Source: Paludibacter sp.
Lineage (GTDB): Bacteria; Bacteroidota; Bacteroidia; Bacteroidales; Paludibacteraceae
Length of the DNA: 41,812 nucleotides
Direction: 5' to 3'
Assembly (NCBI GenBank): GCA_010365115.1
Contig: JAAFGX010000029.1
Coordinates: 1-41,812, forward strand
The first letter of the stretch is position 1. Each line of letters begins with the position of its first letter. Of the stretch, positions 1 to 9,700 are shown piece by piece. A model generated the notes under the pieces. It had not been told where the DNA came from. It saw only the letters and a list, made by a program, of their open reading frames with translations, and ran no database searches. The position numbers and the translations under genes are program-made.

Positions 1-93
1 CCGTGCAAAAATTTCGCTACTCCCCTTGCGGGTGTAAAACGATAATTTGCCGATGCTTCCGGTTAGTTGGTCGAAGTTTTTTACACGTGCCAT
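1..93 (-). CDS. Conserved hypothetical protein, 5' end only (MARVKNF family)
   Basis: Reading the minus strand from the ATG at 93 gives 31 open codons beginning MARVKNFDQLTGSIGKLSFY and running off the left edge. I recall small Bacteroidota proteins of unknown function with this opening (a basic N-terminus, then QLTGxIGxxSFYTRxGS), but this is memory, not a search. A good minus-strand -7 box (TACCTTTG) lies about 60 bp upstream, which supports the start. The gene is divergent from the HTCS and probably does not belong to the polysaccharide locus. Only the N-terminus is visible, so no function can be given. Confidence 0.6.
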   Translation of the reverse strand, partial: MARVKNFDQLTGSIGKLSFYTRKGSSEIFAR

Positions 94-155
94 GTTTGTT
101 GAGTTTATAGTTTGAAGTCAATAGTTTATAGTCAATACAATGCATGTTTTAATTA

Positions 156-163
156 CAAAGGTA
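156..163 (-). promoter_or_regulatory. Bacteroidota -7 box for the minus-strand gene ending at the left edge
   Basis: On the minus strand this reads TACCTTTG, a full match to the Bacteroidota -7 consensus TAnnTTTG. A TTTG that could act as the -33 element lies at 188-191 on the same strand, with a slightly long spacer of 24 bp. The box is 63 bp upstream of the ATG at 93. Confidence 0.5.
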
Positions 164-649
164 GTAAAATAAAATATAATTTGTATTCAAATAGTATATA
201 TTTTACTTTAAAAGATACATAACATATACCTTATATATACGAGATATATACATAATATATACTATATATATTAAAATATAACTATTAGTTGAAGAGATTT
301 AGGGGGCGTTGCTTGAGTATAGCATAAATGTCTGTATAAGAAGTATTTTAAAAAGATGAATATAGTTTATCCAATGAAGGAATTTCTTCAAATTTATTGT
401 ATGAATAATGCAAACAATAGTTCGTTAAATCTTTGTGTTAAACGTATTTTTATCAAGAAAACAACCTTGAACGCATTTATATAAGTCATTAAAAACAAGC
501 GTCTTTATAGATAATTCAACCTCTATAAAAACTTGATTGAAAAGAGTCTTATATCATACTGCTCCTGTGTGAACATTGTTTTAAATTTTATCCACAAACG
601 CTGAATAACCTAGACAATTTTTATTTCAACATAAACCTAAAAAAATTAT

Positions 650-657
650 TATCTTTG
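650..657 (+). promoter_or_regulatory. Bacteroidota -7 box of the HTCS gene
   Basis: TATCTTTG matches TAnnTTTG and lies 40 bp upstream of the HTCS start codon. I see no good TTTG -33 element at the usual distance. The TTTACC(C/A)CC elements found before the two surface-protein genes are absent here, so autoregulation by the same site is not evident. Confidence 0.5.
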
Positions 658-697
658 CAAGGCATTATCTTTTTTATCACACCTTACATTAAAATCA

Positions 698-3600
698 ATG
701 CGTAGATACATCTTTTTAATTGTTTTATTATTTATTCTACTGTTTCATTCAGTGGCACAATATAGCTACAAAATAGAAACATTGAATACGATAAATGGAC
801 TCGCACAAAATGATATCAATGCGATATTACAAGATTCTAAAGGTTTTATGTGGATCGGCACAAATGGAGGTTTAAACAAATTCGATGGTTACACTTTTAC
901 ATTGTTTGATGCTGATAATACAGGCAATAAATTAAATACTGGCATTATTAATGCAATAGTTGAAGACAGGAAAAAAAATATCTGGATTGGATCGGGAGAT
1001 AGGGGACTTTTTATGTATAATTCAGACAAAGAGTCTTTTCAACAAATTATCAGTGAAAAAATAACCGGAGTGGTAAATAGTCTTTCAATTGATAAAAATA
1101 ATATATTATGGATAGGGGCATCAAAAGGGGTTTTCAAACTTGATTTGATTCAAAATAATAATAGAAAAATTTCAGTTTGCATATTTCCAAAATCAACTTT
1201 TGATTATAATGTAAGAGAAGTGTTATCGGAGGGTATAGAAACATTAATATTAAATACGTACGGCAATTTATATGTATCAAGCTATAAATCAAACGATATC
1301 AAACTTTTACAGACTCCAAATGTGCTTAACTCAACTATTATCAATATTACAAACCTTTATAATAAAATTCTTTTACTTTATAATAATGGTGAACTTTATA
1401 TTAGCGATGAAAAAGGGGGAAAATTTAAAAGATTATTTTTTTCTCCCATATTAAAAATACTATCAGTAAAAAAATCGCGCATATATTTTAATACATTTAA
1501 TGGAGTTTGTTTTTCAGATTTAAAACATGATCAGTTATCAGAACCAATTTATGTTTTAAAAAACAAAAAAAATAAGATTAAAACAACATTTATTGATGAC
1601 AACGACATACTTTGGATAGGAACTTACAGATCAGGGATTACGACGATAAAACCAATTTTAAAAAATTTCAGACATTACAAATCAGCGTCCAAAGAAGGAA
1701 GTATTAGTGATGATAAAGTTGAGCAAATAGTAGAGGATAGTAAAAAAAACTTATGGATTGCGACCCGTAGTGGGGGTATTGATATGTTGCCTGCTGGTAA
1801 AGAAAACTATAACACTAATTTCCAGCTTATTTCGAGTATAAAGAGTGAGTGTATAGCTGTTGCAGTGCCAAAAGAACCAAGTAATTACAAGTTGCTTTTT
1901 GGAGATTTGAATGGCGTTAATGGAATTAAACAATTCAAGGTATCAGATATTTTATTTCGCATAAATTTTATTGATCACAATAAAATGAGTGAAAACTACA
2001 TCATGAGCATGTATTGTGATAAGTCATATTATTGGATAGGTTACCACAGTCAAGGACTTGTCCGACTCAACAGCGATAATCAACATGATATTAAACGGTT
2101 TATTCATAACGAGAAAGATAGCACTTCAATTAGTTCAGATATTATCAGAAGTTTTTGTAAGGACTCAAAGGGAAACCTTTGGGTGGGAACTTCAAACGGA
2201 ATCTCAATACTCACTTCTCAAGAACAATCGAAAGATACCCCAATTTTTATTCGATTGAAGAAATCAGATAAAAAAATATCATTATCGAACAATTATATTT
2301 TGCCTTTGCATGAGAGTAAAGATGGTTCTATGTGGGTAGGAACATTTGGTGGTGGTTTGAATAGATTAAGATTGAATAGTAATTTTCAAATAATTGAGAT
2401 TACACATTACACAACAAAAAGCGGACTTTCAGATAATACCATTAAAGGAATTGAAGAGGACGAAGCTGGGAATATTTGGATATCAAACAATAGGGGAATT
2501 AACCGGATAAATCCGAGGACTGGGGAGGTGAAAAATTATGATATAAACGATGGTTTACAAGATTATGAGTTTAGTGAATTATCAAGTTGCAGACGTAACA
2601 ATGGTGAAATGTTATTTGGGGGAGTAAATGGATTTAATGCTTTTTTCCCAAATGAGATAAAAGATAATAATGTAGAGCCCAGACTTCAGATTACCAATTT
2701 TGTCCTTTTCAACAAGAACGTAAAACCGTTGGAAAAGGTGAAAAATAGGATTCTTCTTGAACATTCCATTTCAAATACTAAACAGATAGTTTTGGATTAT
2801 GATCAAAATAGTTTTTCCTTTGAGTTTGCAGCATTACATTATATAGCTTCAAAAAAAAATAAGTATAAGTTTCAGTTAGTAGGTTTTGATGAAACCCCTA
2901 TCATAGTTACTGCTTCAAATAGAATTGCAAAATATACTAATTTGAAGTCAGGGAAATATAGATTTATACTCTCGGCATCAAATAACGATGGAATTTGGAT
3001 AAAAAACCCAATACGTATTGACATTGTAATTAGGCCTCCTTTTTGGGCACGTTGGTACGCATATTTAACGTATTTGTTGTTGATTATAGTTTTGATATGG
3101 TACATACGAAGGAGTATTATTGTTTCCCAAAAACAAAAATTCGAAATTCTTAAAGCCAATCATGAAAGCGAGCAGACGCAAAAAATGGCTGACTTAAAAA
3201 TGAATTTTTTTATGGATATTTCTCATGAGTTTAGAACTCCACTTACCCTTATAATGGCTCCACTTCAAAAAATTATTGAGGAAAACAAAGAGAAGCTTAA
3301 TAAAGAAATTTATTCTAATTTATTAATTATCCAGTCCAATGCCAAAAGTTTGTTCCGATTGATCAATCAATTATTGGATTTCTCCAAAGTAGAACAACAA
3401 AAAATGATATTACGTCCGAATGAAGGTGATATTTGTGCATTCAGTCAGCAAATTATTCATCAATTTGAATCTTGGGCTGACGAAAAAAATATAAATTTAA
3501 GTTTCAAATCTAAAGTTGCAAGTATATTGCTGTGGTTTGATGAGGGATTAATGGAACAAATATTTTATAATATTATTTCCAATGCCATTAAACACTGTCG

Positions 3601-4708
3601 AGTTGATGGTCATGTTATGTTAGAAATTGAAGCTTTTGAGAGTAAAATAATAATTTCTGTATCTGATGAAGGATTCGGAATTCCGAAAAATTTAGTGTCT
3701 AAAATTTTTGAGAGGTTTTTTAGCCAGACAGACATAAACTCGCAAAACGTTAAAGGAACTGGGATAGGTTTATCACTTACAAAAAGTCTGATTGAACTTC
3801 ATGGTGGTAAGATTTGGGTTGAAACGGAAGAAGGCGTAGGAAGTACATTTTTTTTAGAATTAGAACTTAACACAAATGTCGCACAACAAAATAACACTAA
3901 AAAAGAGGAAAATTCTTTCGAAATTAAAAATGTTATAACTGTAAATAATGAAGAAAAGAATACTTTATTAATAGTAGATGACAATTCTGAAATTATAGAA
4001 TTGCTCGTGAGCATATTTTCAGATATATATATCATAATGACTGCAAGAGATGGAGAGGAAGCTTTAGAAAAATGCACATTATATCTTCCAGATATTGTTT
4101 TGTCAGATGTAATGATGCCAAAGATGGATGGACTTACACTTTGTCAAAGAATTAAAACGAATGAACGAACTTCACATATCCCAATTGTATTACTCACTGC
4201 GCGTGGCAGTACTGATGATTTTATAGAAGGCATGTCCGTACATGCTGATGCTTATTGTTCAAAACCTTTCGATATTAAAGTTTTAAAAGCAACTTTAGGT
4301 TCAGTATTATATAACCGTTTGACTTTACGTACTAAATTCAAAAGCAATTTGTCATTTACCCCTTCTGAGATAACTACAAGTGCTTTAGATGAAAAATTCC
4401 TTAATAAACTGTTGAGAATTATTGAGCAAAATTTATCAAATTCTGATTTTACAGTTGAGTTTATAGCAACTGAGATGGGGTATGATCAAGAGATTCTGAA
4501 TAAGAAATTAAAATCCATTACAGGACAAACGGCAAAGCCATTTGTTCGCATTGTTAGGCTTAAGAGAGCTGCAGAGATGCTTAAAACCAAAAGATATTCT
4601 ATATCGGATGTAACATACGAAGTTGGCTTTACCGATTTAAAGTATTTCCGTGAATGTTTCAAAACTGAGTTTGGAGTTTCTCCGTCAGATTATATGAACG
4701 GGATTTAG
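698..4708 (+). CDS. Hybrid two-component system sensor/regulator (HTCS)
   Basis: One-protein signalling system that senses a glycan fragment in the periplasm and controls the adjacent PUL. Order of parts in 1336 residues: signal peptide/anchor (about 1-20); two-component propeller repeats (at least nine WIGT-like blades, for example WIGTNGGL and WVGTFGGG); a Y_Y_Y domain (about 690-775); a transmembrane segment (about 787-803); histidine kinase with SHEFRTP, phospho-acceptor His843; ATPase with N box (NIISNAIKH) and GTGIGLS near 1021; receiver domain with acceptor Asp1137 (LSDVMMPKMDG) and the KP motif near 1188; C-terminal AraC-type DNA-binding domain (about 1230-1334). All catalytic residues are present and the length is normal for the family. 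It is transcribed in the same direction as the PUL. The likely targets are the promoters at 4849-4909 and 37690-37750, which is inferred. Confidence 0.96.
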   Translation: MRRYIFLIVLLFILLFHSVAQYSYKIETLNTINGLAQNDINAILQDSKGFMWIGTNGGLNKFDGYTFTLFDADNTGNKLNTGIINAIVEDRKKNIWIGSGDRGLFMYNSDKESFQQIISEKITGVVNSLSIDKNNILWIGASKGVFKLDLIQNNNRKISVCIFPKSTFDYNVREVLSEGIETLILNTYGNLYVSSYKSNDIKLLQTPNVLNSTIINITNLYNKILLLYNNGELYISDEKGGKFKRLFFSPILKILSVKKSRIYFNTFNGVCFSDLKHDQLSEPIYVLKNKKNKIKTTFIDDNDILWIGTYRSGITTIKPILKNFRHYKSASKEGSISDDKVEQIVEDSKKNLWIATRSGGIDMLPAGKENYNTNFQLISSIKSECIAVAVPKEPSNYKLLFGDLNGVNGIKQFKVSDILFRINFIDHNKMSENYIMSMYCDKSYYWIGYHSQGLVRLNSDNQHDIKRFIHNEKDSTSISSDIIRSFCKDSKGNLWVGTSNGISILTSQEQSKDTPIFIRLKKSDKKISLSNNYILPLHESKDGSMWVGTFGGGLNRLRLNSNFQIIEITHYTTKSGLSDNTIKGIEEDEAGNIWISNNRGINRINPRTGEVKNYDINDGLQDYEFSELSSCRRNNGEMLFGGVNGFNAFFPNEIKDNNVEPRLQITNFVLFNKNVKPLEKVKNRILLEHSISNTKQIVLDYDQNSFSFEFAALHYIASKKNKYKFQLVGFDETPIIVTASNRIAKYTNLKSGKYRFILSASNNDGIWIKNPIRIDIVIRPPFWARWYAYLTYLLLIIVLIWYIRRSIIVSQKQKFEILKANHESEQTQKMADLKMNFFMDISHEFRTPLTLIMAPLQKIIEENKEKLNKEIYSNLLIIQSNAKSLFRLINQLLDFSKVEQQKMILRPNEGDICAFSQQIIHQFESWADEKNINLSFKSKVASILLWFDEGLMEQIFYNIISNAIKHCRVDGHVMLEIEAFESKIIISVSDEGFGIPKNLVSKIFERFFSQTDINSQNVKGTGIGLSLTKSLIELHGGKIWVETEEGVGSTFFLELELNTNVAQQNNTKKEENSFEIKNVITVNNEEKNTLLIVDDNSEIIELLVSIFSDIYIIMTARDGEEALEKCTLYLPDIVLSDVMMPKMDGLTLCQRIKTNERTSHIPIVLLTARGSTDDFIEGMSVHADAYCSKPFDIKVLKATLGSVLYNRLTLRTKFKSNLSFTPSEITTSALDEKFLNKLLRIIEQNLSNSDFTVEFIATEMGYDQEILNKKLKSITGQTAKPFVRIVRLKRAAEMLKTKRYSISDVTYEVGFTDLKYFRECFKTEFGVSPSDYMNGI

Positions 4709-4710
4709 TA

Positions 4711-4764
4711 GGAGATTAGACACTATTACGGTTACTAGTGTGTTGTTCTCCGCATCTCTTTTTT
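4711..4764 (+). terminator. Putative terminator after the HTCS gene
   Basis: An interrupted stem pairs GGAGA (4711-4715) with TCTCC (4747-4751) and ACACTA (4720-4725) with TAGTGT (4736-4741). A T-rich tract follows at about 4757-4768. Placement directly after the HTCS stop codon supports a terminator, although the stem is interrupted. Confidence 0.45.
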
Positions 4765-4848
4765 ATTTGATACATTAATTATCGAATAAAATTAATTAAT
4801 TTATCATCTTTCTCCCGTATTGAGTGCTATATTTGTTTATTTCCTGAT

Positions 4849-4909
4849 TTTACCCCCTATATAAACTGTAGTTTACCACCCACCATTAAAGTTTTATCAT
4901 CTATCTTTG
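4849..4909 (+). promoter_or_regulatory. Promoter and putative activator sites of the first surface-protein gene
   Basis: Two direct elements, TTTACCCCC (4849-4857) and TTTACCACC (4872-4880), start 23 bp apart, about two helical turns. A perfect -7 box TATCTTTG (4902-4909) follows. No TTTG -33 element is present; the second element sits roughly where it would be, as in an activator-dependent promoter. Nearly the same arrangement, with the same spacing, lies at 37690-37750. The natural candidate to bind it is the AraC-type domain of the upstream HTCS, which is inferred. Confidence 0.6.
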
Positions 4910-4984
4910 CAGTATTCAATAATTCTGAATTTTGGGATTATTGATATTAATTATATTTTACAACCCAATTAAATTTATTTTATT

Positions 4985-6631
4985 ATGAAACAAACAATTT
5001 TACTCTTGGGATTAGTCCCTTCAATTTCAAAAACACACAGCGTGCGTACCCAATTTTTGGGGTTGTTATTATTTTTTGGCATAAGTTCATCTACTTTTGC
5101 TGCCTCAATTAGTTACACAGGAGCATCAGGTGGCAATTGGAATGTCGCAAGCAACTGGGGTGGTGGTGTGTTGCCAGGTTCATTAGACGATGTAACTATA
5201 AATGGTAAAACAGTTGTTATTCAATCAGGAGATGCTATCACGATAAACCGCCTGTTAGTACAAACTTCAGCTACTACCGCTGGGATTTTAAATATCACGG
5301 GTGGTAGCCTGATTATCAATCAAACAACGGGTACTGCATCTAATGATGCTTGTTTTTTAATGGGTGGCACTATTAATAATTCCGCAGGAACGGTGAGTAT
5401 AACCAATGCTATAACATCAGCAACAGGTTCAGGTCTTCGCCTAGGCGCTTCAGCAGGTGCTTTTAAAGCATCCAGCACATTTAACAATACAGGTTCGGGC
5501 ACTTTAAGTGTCAGCACACCTACCTCAGGTAATGGTTATCCATGTATTATGCTGAATCAAAATGATGCAGGCTACTATCCTACTTTCACAATCGGTGGAA
5601 CCATTACATTCACACCAAATAGCGGTGCTGCAACAATGGCTATTGACTGTGGATCAACGATTGGAGCAATAATTAATGGTACAGGAACCCTCACTGCCGG
5701 AACATCAGAAAATCCGGTTAAATACTCCTTTGTGCGATCCAATACGGGCAATTCTGCAGCATATTTAATAACAATCGAAACTGGGGTAACTATCAATTAT
5801 TATGGTTCTAGTGCTTGCATTCAAGTTTCAACAGCAGGTACAACTGCGGACAAGTCCGCTACAATCATCAATAAAGGTATTATCAACTTAGGTGGTACAG
5901 TTCGTTGGCCGATTTATATCTCATCGAATAATACACTGAGTGCTTGTACATTCGAAAATCAGGGTACCATAACTGCAAATGGGGCTTTTTCTACAGGAAT
6001 TTCTGGTGTCATCTATATAGTAGGTGCAGGCATAAGTAACTTTACAAACTCTGGTAATCTGAACTTTAATACCACTGCTGACCAAACTACAGAATGTAGT
6101 GTAGTCGCAGTAAATGCAAGTACTGTAAATGCAACCATCACAAACAGCGGCACTATTAATGTTGGTTCAAGCAAAGATCTTACCAATGCTATCGTATTGG
6201 GAGACAGCAAAAGCACCTTTACTAATACTGGAACAATCAATATCGCCTCTGGAAAGATTAAAGGTATCACTGGCACTGGGAAAGCAGCATTCAACAACAA
6301 TACCGGTGCTGTAATCAATACATCAAAAACAGATGAGGCTGGTGCTTTTGATAGTAATACTATCGCATTGACAAATAACGGAACTATAAACTATAATTTT
6401 ACTACACTAAATGCAATTGTTGAAATAGTAAATGAGGAAAAGATTGTGACACCCATTAAAAATGCTATTGTCTCAAATGCAAATGGGGAACTAACAGTGC
6501 TATCTTTTTCTGGCAAAGTAATTACAACTAAAAAAGTAATCGTAGGTGAAAGCATCTCATTGCCTTCGGGAGTTTATATCATCCTTCTGACATCTGAAAA
6601 GAAGTCTTCCGTTCAAAAAATTATTATCTAG
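4985..6631 (+). CDS. Secreted beta-repeat surface protein with T9SS-like C-terminus (copy 1)
   Basis: 548 residues. An unusually long N-terminal leader (about 39 residues) ends in a hydrophobic stretch and STFA before the mature ASISYTG. The body is a Gly/Thr/Asn-rich chain of short beta-strand repeats (NxGTI, NNSG) that begins with a GGNWN...NW...P...DDVTI motif, as in beta-solenoid adhesins. The last 60 residues (LSFSGKVI...LPSGVYIILL...KIII) resemble a shortened type A T9SS sorting domain. This suggests export across the outer membrane and attachment at the cell surface, perhaps in glycan contact; no enzyme motif is seen. The N-terminal module recurs at 6769 and 39178. The start at 4985 is supported by copy 3, which shares the same N-terminus and leader. 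Confidence 0.8.
   Translation: MKQTILLLGLVPSISKTHSVRTQFLGLLLFFGISSSTFAASISYTGASGGNWNVASNWGGGVLPGSLDDVTINGKTVVIQSGDAITINRLLVQTSATTAGILNITGGSLIINQTTGTASNDACFLMGGTINNSAGTVSITNAITSATGSGLRLGASAGAFKASSTFNNTGSGTLSVSTPTSGNGYPCIMLNQNDAGYYPTFTIGGTITFTPNSGAATMAIDCGSTIGAIINGTGTLTAGTSENPVKYSFVRSNTGNSAAYLITIETGVTINYYGSSACIQVSTAGTTADKSATIINKGIINLGGTVRWPIYISSNNTLSACTFENQGTITANGAFSTGISGVIYIVGAGISNFTNSGNLNFNTTADQTTECSVVAVNASTVNATITNSGTINVGSSKDLTNAIVLGDSKSTFTNTGTINIASGKIKGITGTGKAAFNNNTGAVINTSKTDEAGAFDSNTIALTNNGTINYNFTTLNAIVEIVNEEKIVTPIKNAIVSNANGELTVLSFSGKVITTKKVIVGESISLPSGVYIILLTSEKKSSVQKIII
5081..6400 (+). repeat. Surface-protein module, copy 1
   Basis: This segment is closely similar at DNA level to 6850 to about 8090 (copy 2) and to 39274-40620 (copy 3). 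With copy 3 the similarity also extends upstream through the leader peptide, the 5' leader and the promoter. Confidence 0.85.
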
Positions 6632-6665
6632 TTTTTATCTCCAAAAAAAGATAACTGTAACATTC

Positions 6666-6722
6666 ACCTAATCTCCTTCCAAAGTATCTTCTGCCAAATA
6701 TTTGGATGGAGATTAGGTTTTC
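6666..6722 (+). terminator. Strong hairpin terminator between the first two surface-protein genes
   Basis: ACCTAATCTCC (6666-6676) pairs perfectly with GGAGATTAGGT (6708-6718). After one mismatch the stem continues with TCCAAA (6678-6683) and TTTGGA (6701-6706). A short T-rich run follows. Leaky termination here would give more of the first gene than of the downstream run, since I see no separate promoter before 6769. Confidence 0.75.
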
Positions 6723-6768
6723 TGTATCTATAATTCTGAAAAAACCACACATAGTAATAAAACATAGA

Positions 6769-9700
6769 ATGGATACCCTTAAAGACAAAATTGTTTCAAT
6801 ATTACTTTATTATTTAAAATACTGTCTATATTTATTATTACTCCTAACTATAAGTTCATCTACTTTTGCTGCCTCAATTAGTTACACTGGAGTAACAGGT
6901 GGAAATTGGAATGTACCAGGTAACTGGAGCGGTAGTGCATTACCTACCTCATCAGACGATGTAACTATTAATGGCAAAACAGTTGTTATTCAATCAGGAG
7001 ATGCCATTGCGATAAACCGCTTGTTAGTACAAACTTCAGCTACTACCGCAGGGATTTTAAATATCACGGGTGGCAGCCTAACTATCAATCAAACAACGGG
7101 TAATGCATCTAATGATGCTTGTTTTTTAATGGGTGGCACTATTAATAATTCTGCAGGAACAGTAAATATAAACAATGCAATTACATTAGCAACAGGTTCA
7201 GGCCTTCGCCTAGGCACTTCAGCAGGTGCTTTTAAAGCATCCAGTACATTTAACAATACGGGTTTGGGCACTTTAAGTGTCAGTACACCTATGTCGACCA
7301 ATGGGACTCCTTGTATCTTATTCAATCAAAACGATGCAGGTTACCATCCTACTTTCACAACAGGCGGTACCATTACCATCACACCAAATAGCGGTAGTGC
7401 CACGATGGCTATCGAGTGCGCCTCACCAGTTGGAGCGATAATTAATGGTACGGGTACACTGACAGCTGGTACTTCAGGCAGTCCGGTTAGCTACACATTT
7501 ATCCGTTGTCAGGCAGGTAACTCAGCAACCTTATCGGCTAAAATTGAATCTGGGGTTACTCTCAATTATTTTGGTTCTAATTCTTGTATCTATATAGTAA
7601 CAGGAGGAACTACCGGGGCATATTCTGCAACAATTACCAATAAAGGAACTATCAATGTGGGTGGCACAACCCGTTATCCGGTCTATATTCTTTGTACAAA
7701 TCCATTAAGTGGCGTAGCCTCTACTTTCGACAACCAAGGTACCATAACAGCAAATGGGGCTTTTTCTACAGGAATTTCTGGTGTGATCTATATGGCTGGT
7801 GCAGGTACATTAAATAGTTTTACAAACTCGGGTACTATCAACTTCAACACAACTGCTGACCAAACTGCAGAATGTAATGTAATCAGGGTAAGTGGAACTA
7901 ATGTAAATGCAAGTATTGCCAACAGTGGCACTATTACAGTTGGTTCAAGCAAATCCCTTACCAATGCTATTGTTCTGGGAGATAGCAAATCAACACTTAC
8001 CAATACCGGAACAATCAATATAGCCGCTGGTCAAATTACAGGGACAACTGGAACTGGTAATGCTACTTTCAACAACGTAGGTGGAGTCCTGAACTTAACC
8101 AACACCACTGCTTCAGCTACCCTCATAAGTAATACAGCCATTGCCTTAAATAATAATGGAGGTACCATTACCTCCGGTTCTACAGCTAATACTGTCACTT
8201 TAAATACTGGTACACCCGGTACTGTTTTTTCAGGTGCCAGTATTCTTAATCCTGGTGGAACTAACACGAATGGGAAACTAACTTTCACCAATTCTGTGTC
8301 TTTGACAGGTACGGTGAATATGAATGTCAGTGGCGTTAATACTGCTGGCACTGATTACGACCAAATTATATCTTCTACAGCTTCTTCGATGATAACTGTA
8401 TCTGGATCTCTTGTACTTACGATGATGGCGTCAGCACCAATAATCGGAACTACTATAGATATTATTAAATCGACCAATGGAGCAATAACCGGCACATTCA
8501 GTTCTGTCACTGGCTTGGCTAACGGGTGGGTGGTACTCTATACAGCCAAAGCAATAAGTTTACAGTATGGTTCTCTATCGGGATTAGGTGAAAAAAATGG
8601 TAGTAGTTTAAGCCTGTATCTTTCACCCAATGGGAATGATGCAAATACTGGCAAGATGGGAAGTCCGTTTAAAACACTCATTCGTGCCAAAGATGTGGTT
8701 AGATTTTTGAAACAATATGATACAACCCTTAAAAATTATCATGTAATCTTTAGAGAAGGAACTTATACGCTTGACAGCACTTTGGAGTTTACAGCCGATG
8801 ATTCAGCACCTGCATCAGGAAAGATCAGTTATGAAGCCTACACGGGAGAAGTTCCTGTTATTAGTGCAGGATTAGAGATTGCGGGATGGACAGTAGAAAA
8901 CGGAGTATGGGTAGCAAATTTACCGAAAGCAGGTTGGAATTTCGAACAACTTTTTGTGAATGGTAAACGTGCTGTACGTGCCAGAACTCCTAATGTCGGT
9001 TATAATTATGTTGATTTGTGTGGAGCTTATCAAAATGGAGAGGATATATCTTATAAAAGCTTTTATGTACTCAATGCAAATGATGTGGCAGGTATTCAAG
9101 GGAACAACGATGAAATAGTAACGCTCATTTACGACAACTGGCTTTCAGGCAGATTTAGAATAAATAATTATAATGCACAAACCAAATTACTGACTTTTAC
9201 CGGAAACCCGACAAACGTAGGTTCAAATAATAATATTCGCAGAGGGACACGCTACATCATTGAAGGGATTCGTCAAGCAATGGATGCACCAGGAGAGTGG
9301 TATTTAGACAGAACAGCCAATAAGGTGTATTATATTCCTCTTGCAACGGATACTCTTTCTGCTATAAAAGCGTATGGTTCAAATCTGGATAAACTTATGA
9401 TTTTCAGTGGGGAACCTGATAATGGAAGCTTTATCAGCAACATTGAATTCAACAACTTAGTTTTCAGGTACGCTGCTACAAATACGCCACAGTACGGAAC
9501 CGAAATGTTTCAGGCTTCTTGTAATGTAACATCCAATATTCTTTTGGACGGGGTAAATAATGTCAATTTCATTGGCTGTGAGGTTTCTCATGTGGGAGGT
9601 TATGCAATTCAATATCGCAATGGATGCACAAACAGCAAAGTGCAAAACTGTTTACTTTATGACTTGGGATGTGGGGCTATTTATCTGAGTGATGGGAAAT

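Larger units (their letters stand above)
94..697. other. AT-rich intergenic region between divergent genes
   Basis: No plausible coding sequence. It holds two outward promoters (-7 boxes at 156-163 minus and 650-657 plus) and a run of alternating TA-rich sequence at about 195-290. I saw no RNA gene, operator repeat or clear terminator in the remainder. Confidence 0.6.

Noticed and set aside
190-290. Alternating TA-rich stretch as a replication origin or promoter cluster
   Set aside because: Only low-complexity AT sequence; no DnaA-box cluster, iterons or consensus boxes.
6706-6768. Upstream start (ATG at 6706) for the giant surface protein
   Set aside because: It lies inside the terminator stem and would add a basic, non-signal N-terminus before a good signal peptide starting at 6769.
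5081-8090. CRISPR or tandem-repeat array
   Set aside because: The repeats are protein-level beta-strand motifs of variable length and sequence, without uniform repeat and spacer units.
5320-8351. Several minus-strand open frames rich in Val, Pro and Leu across the surface-protein genes (also 39513-40823)
   Set aside because: They are antisense shadows of Gly/Thr/Asn-rich repeats; the same frames recur in all three copies because the DNA is duplicated, and no leader or domain is seen.
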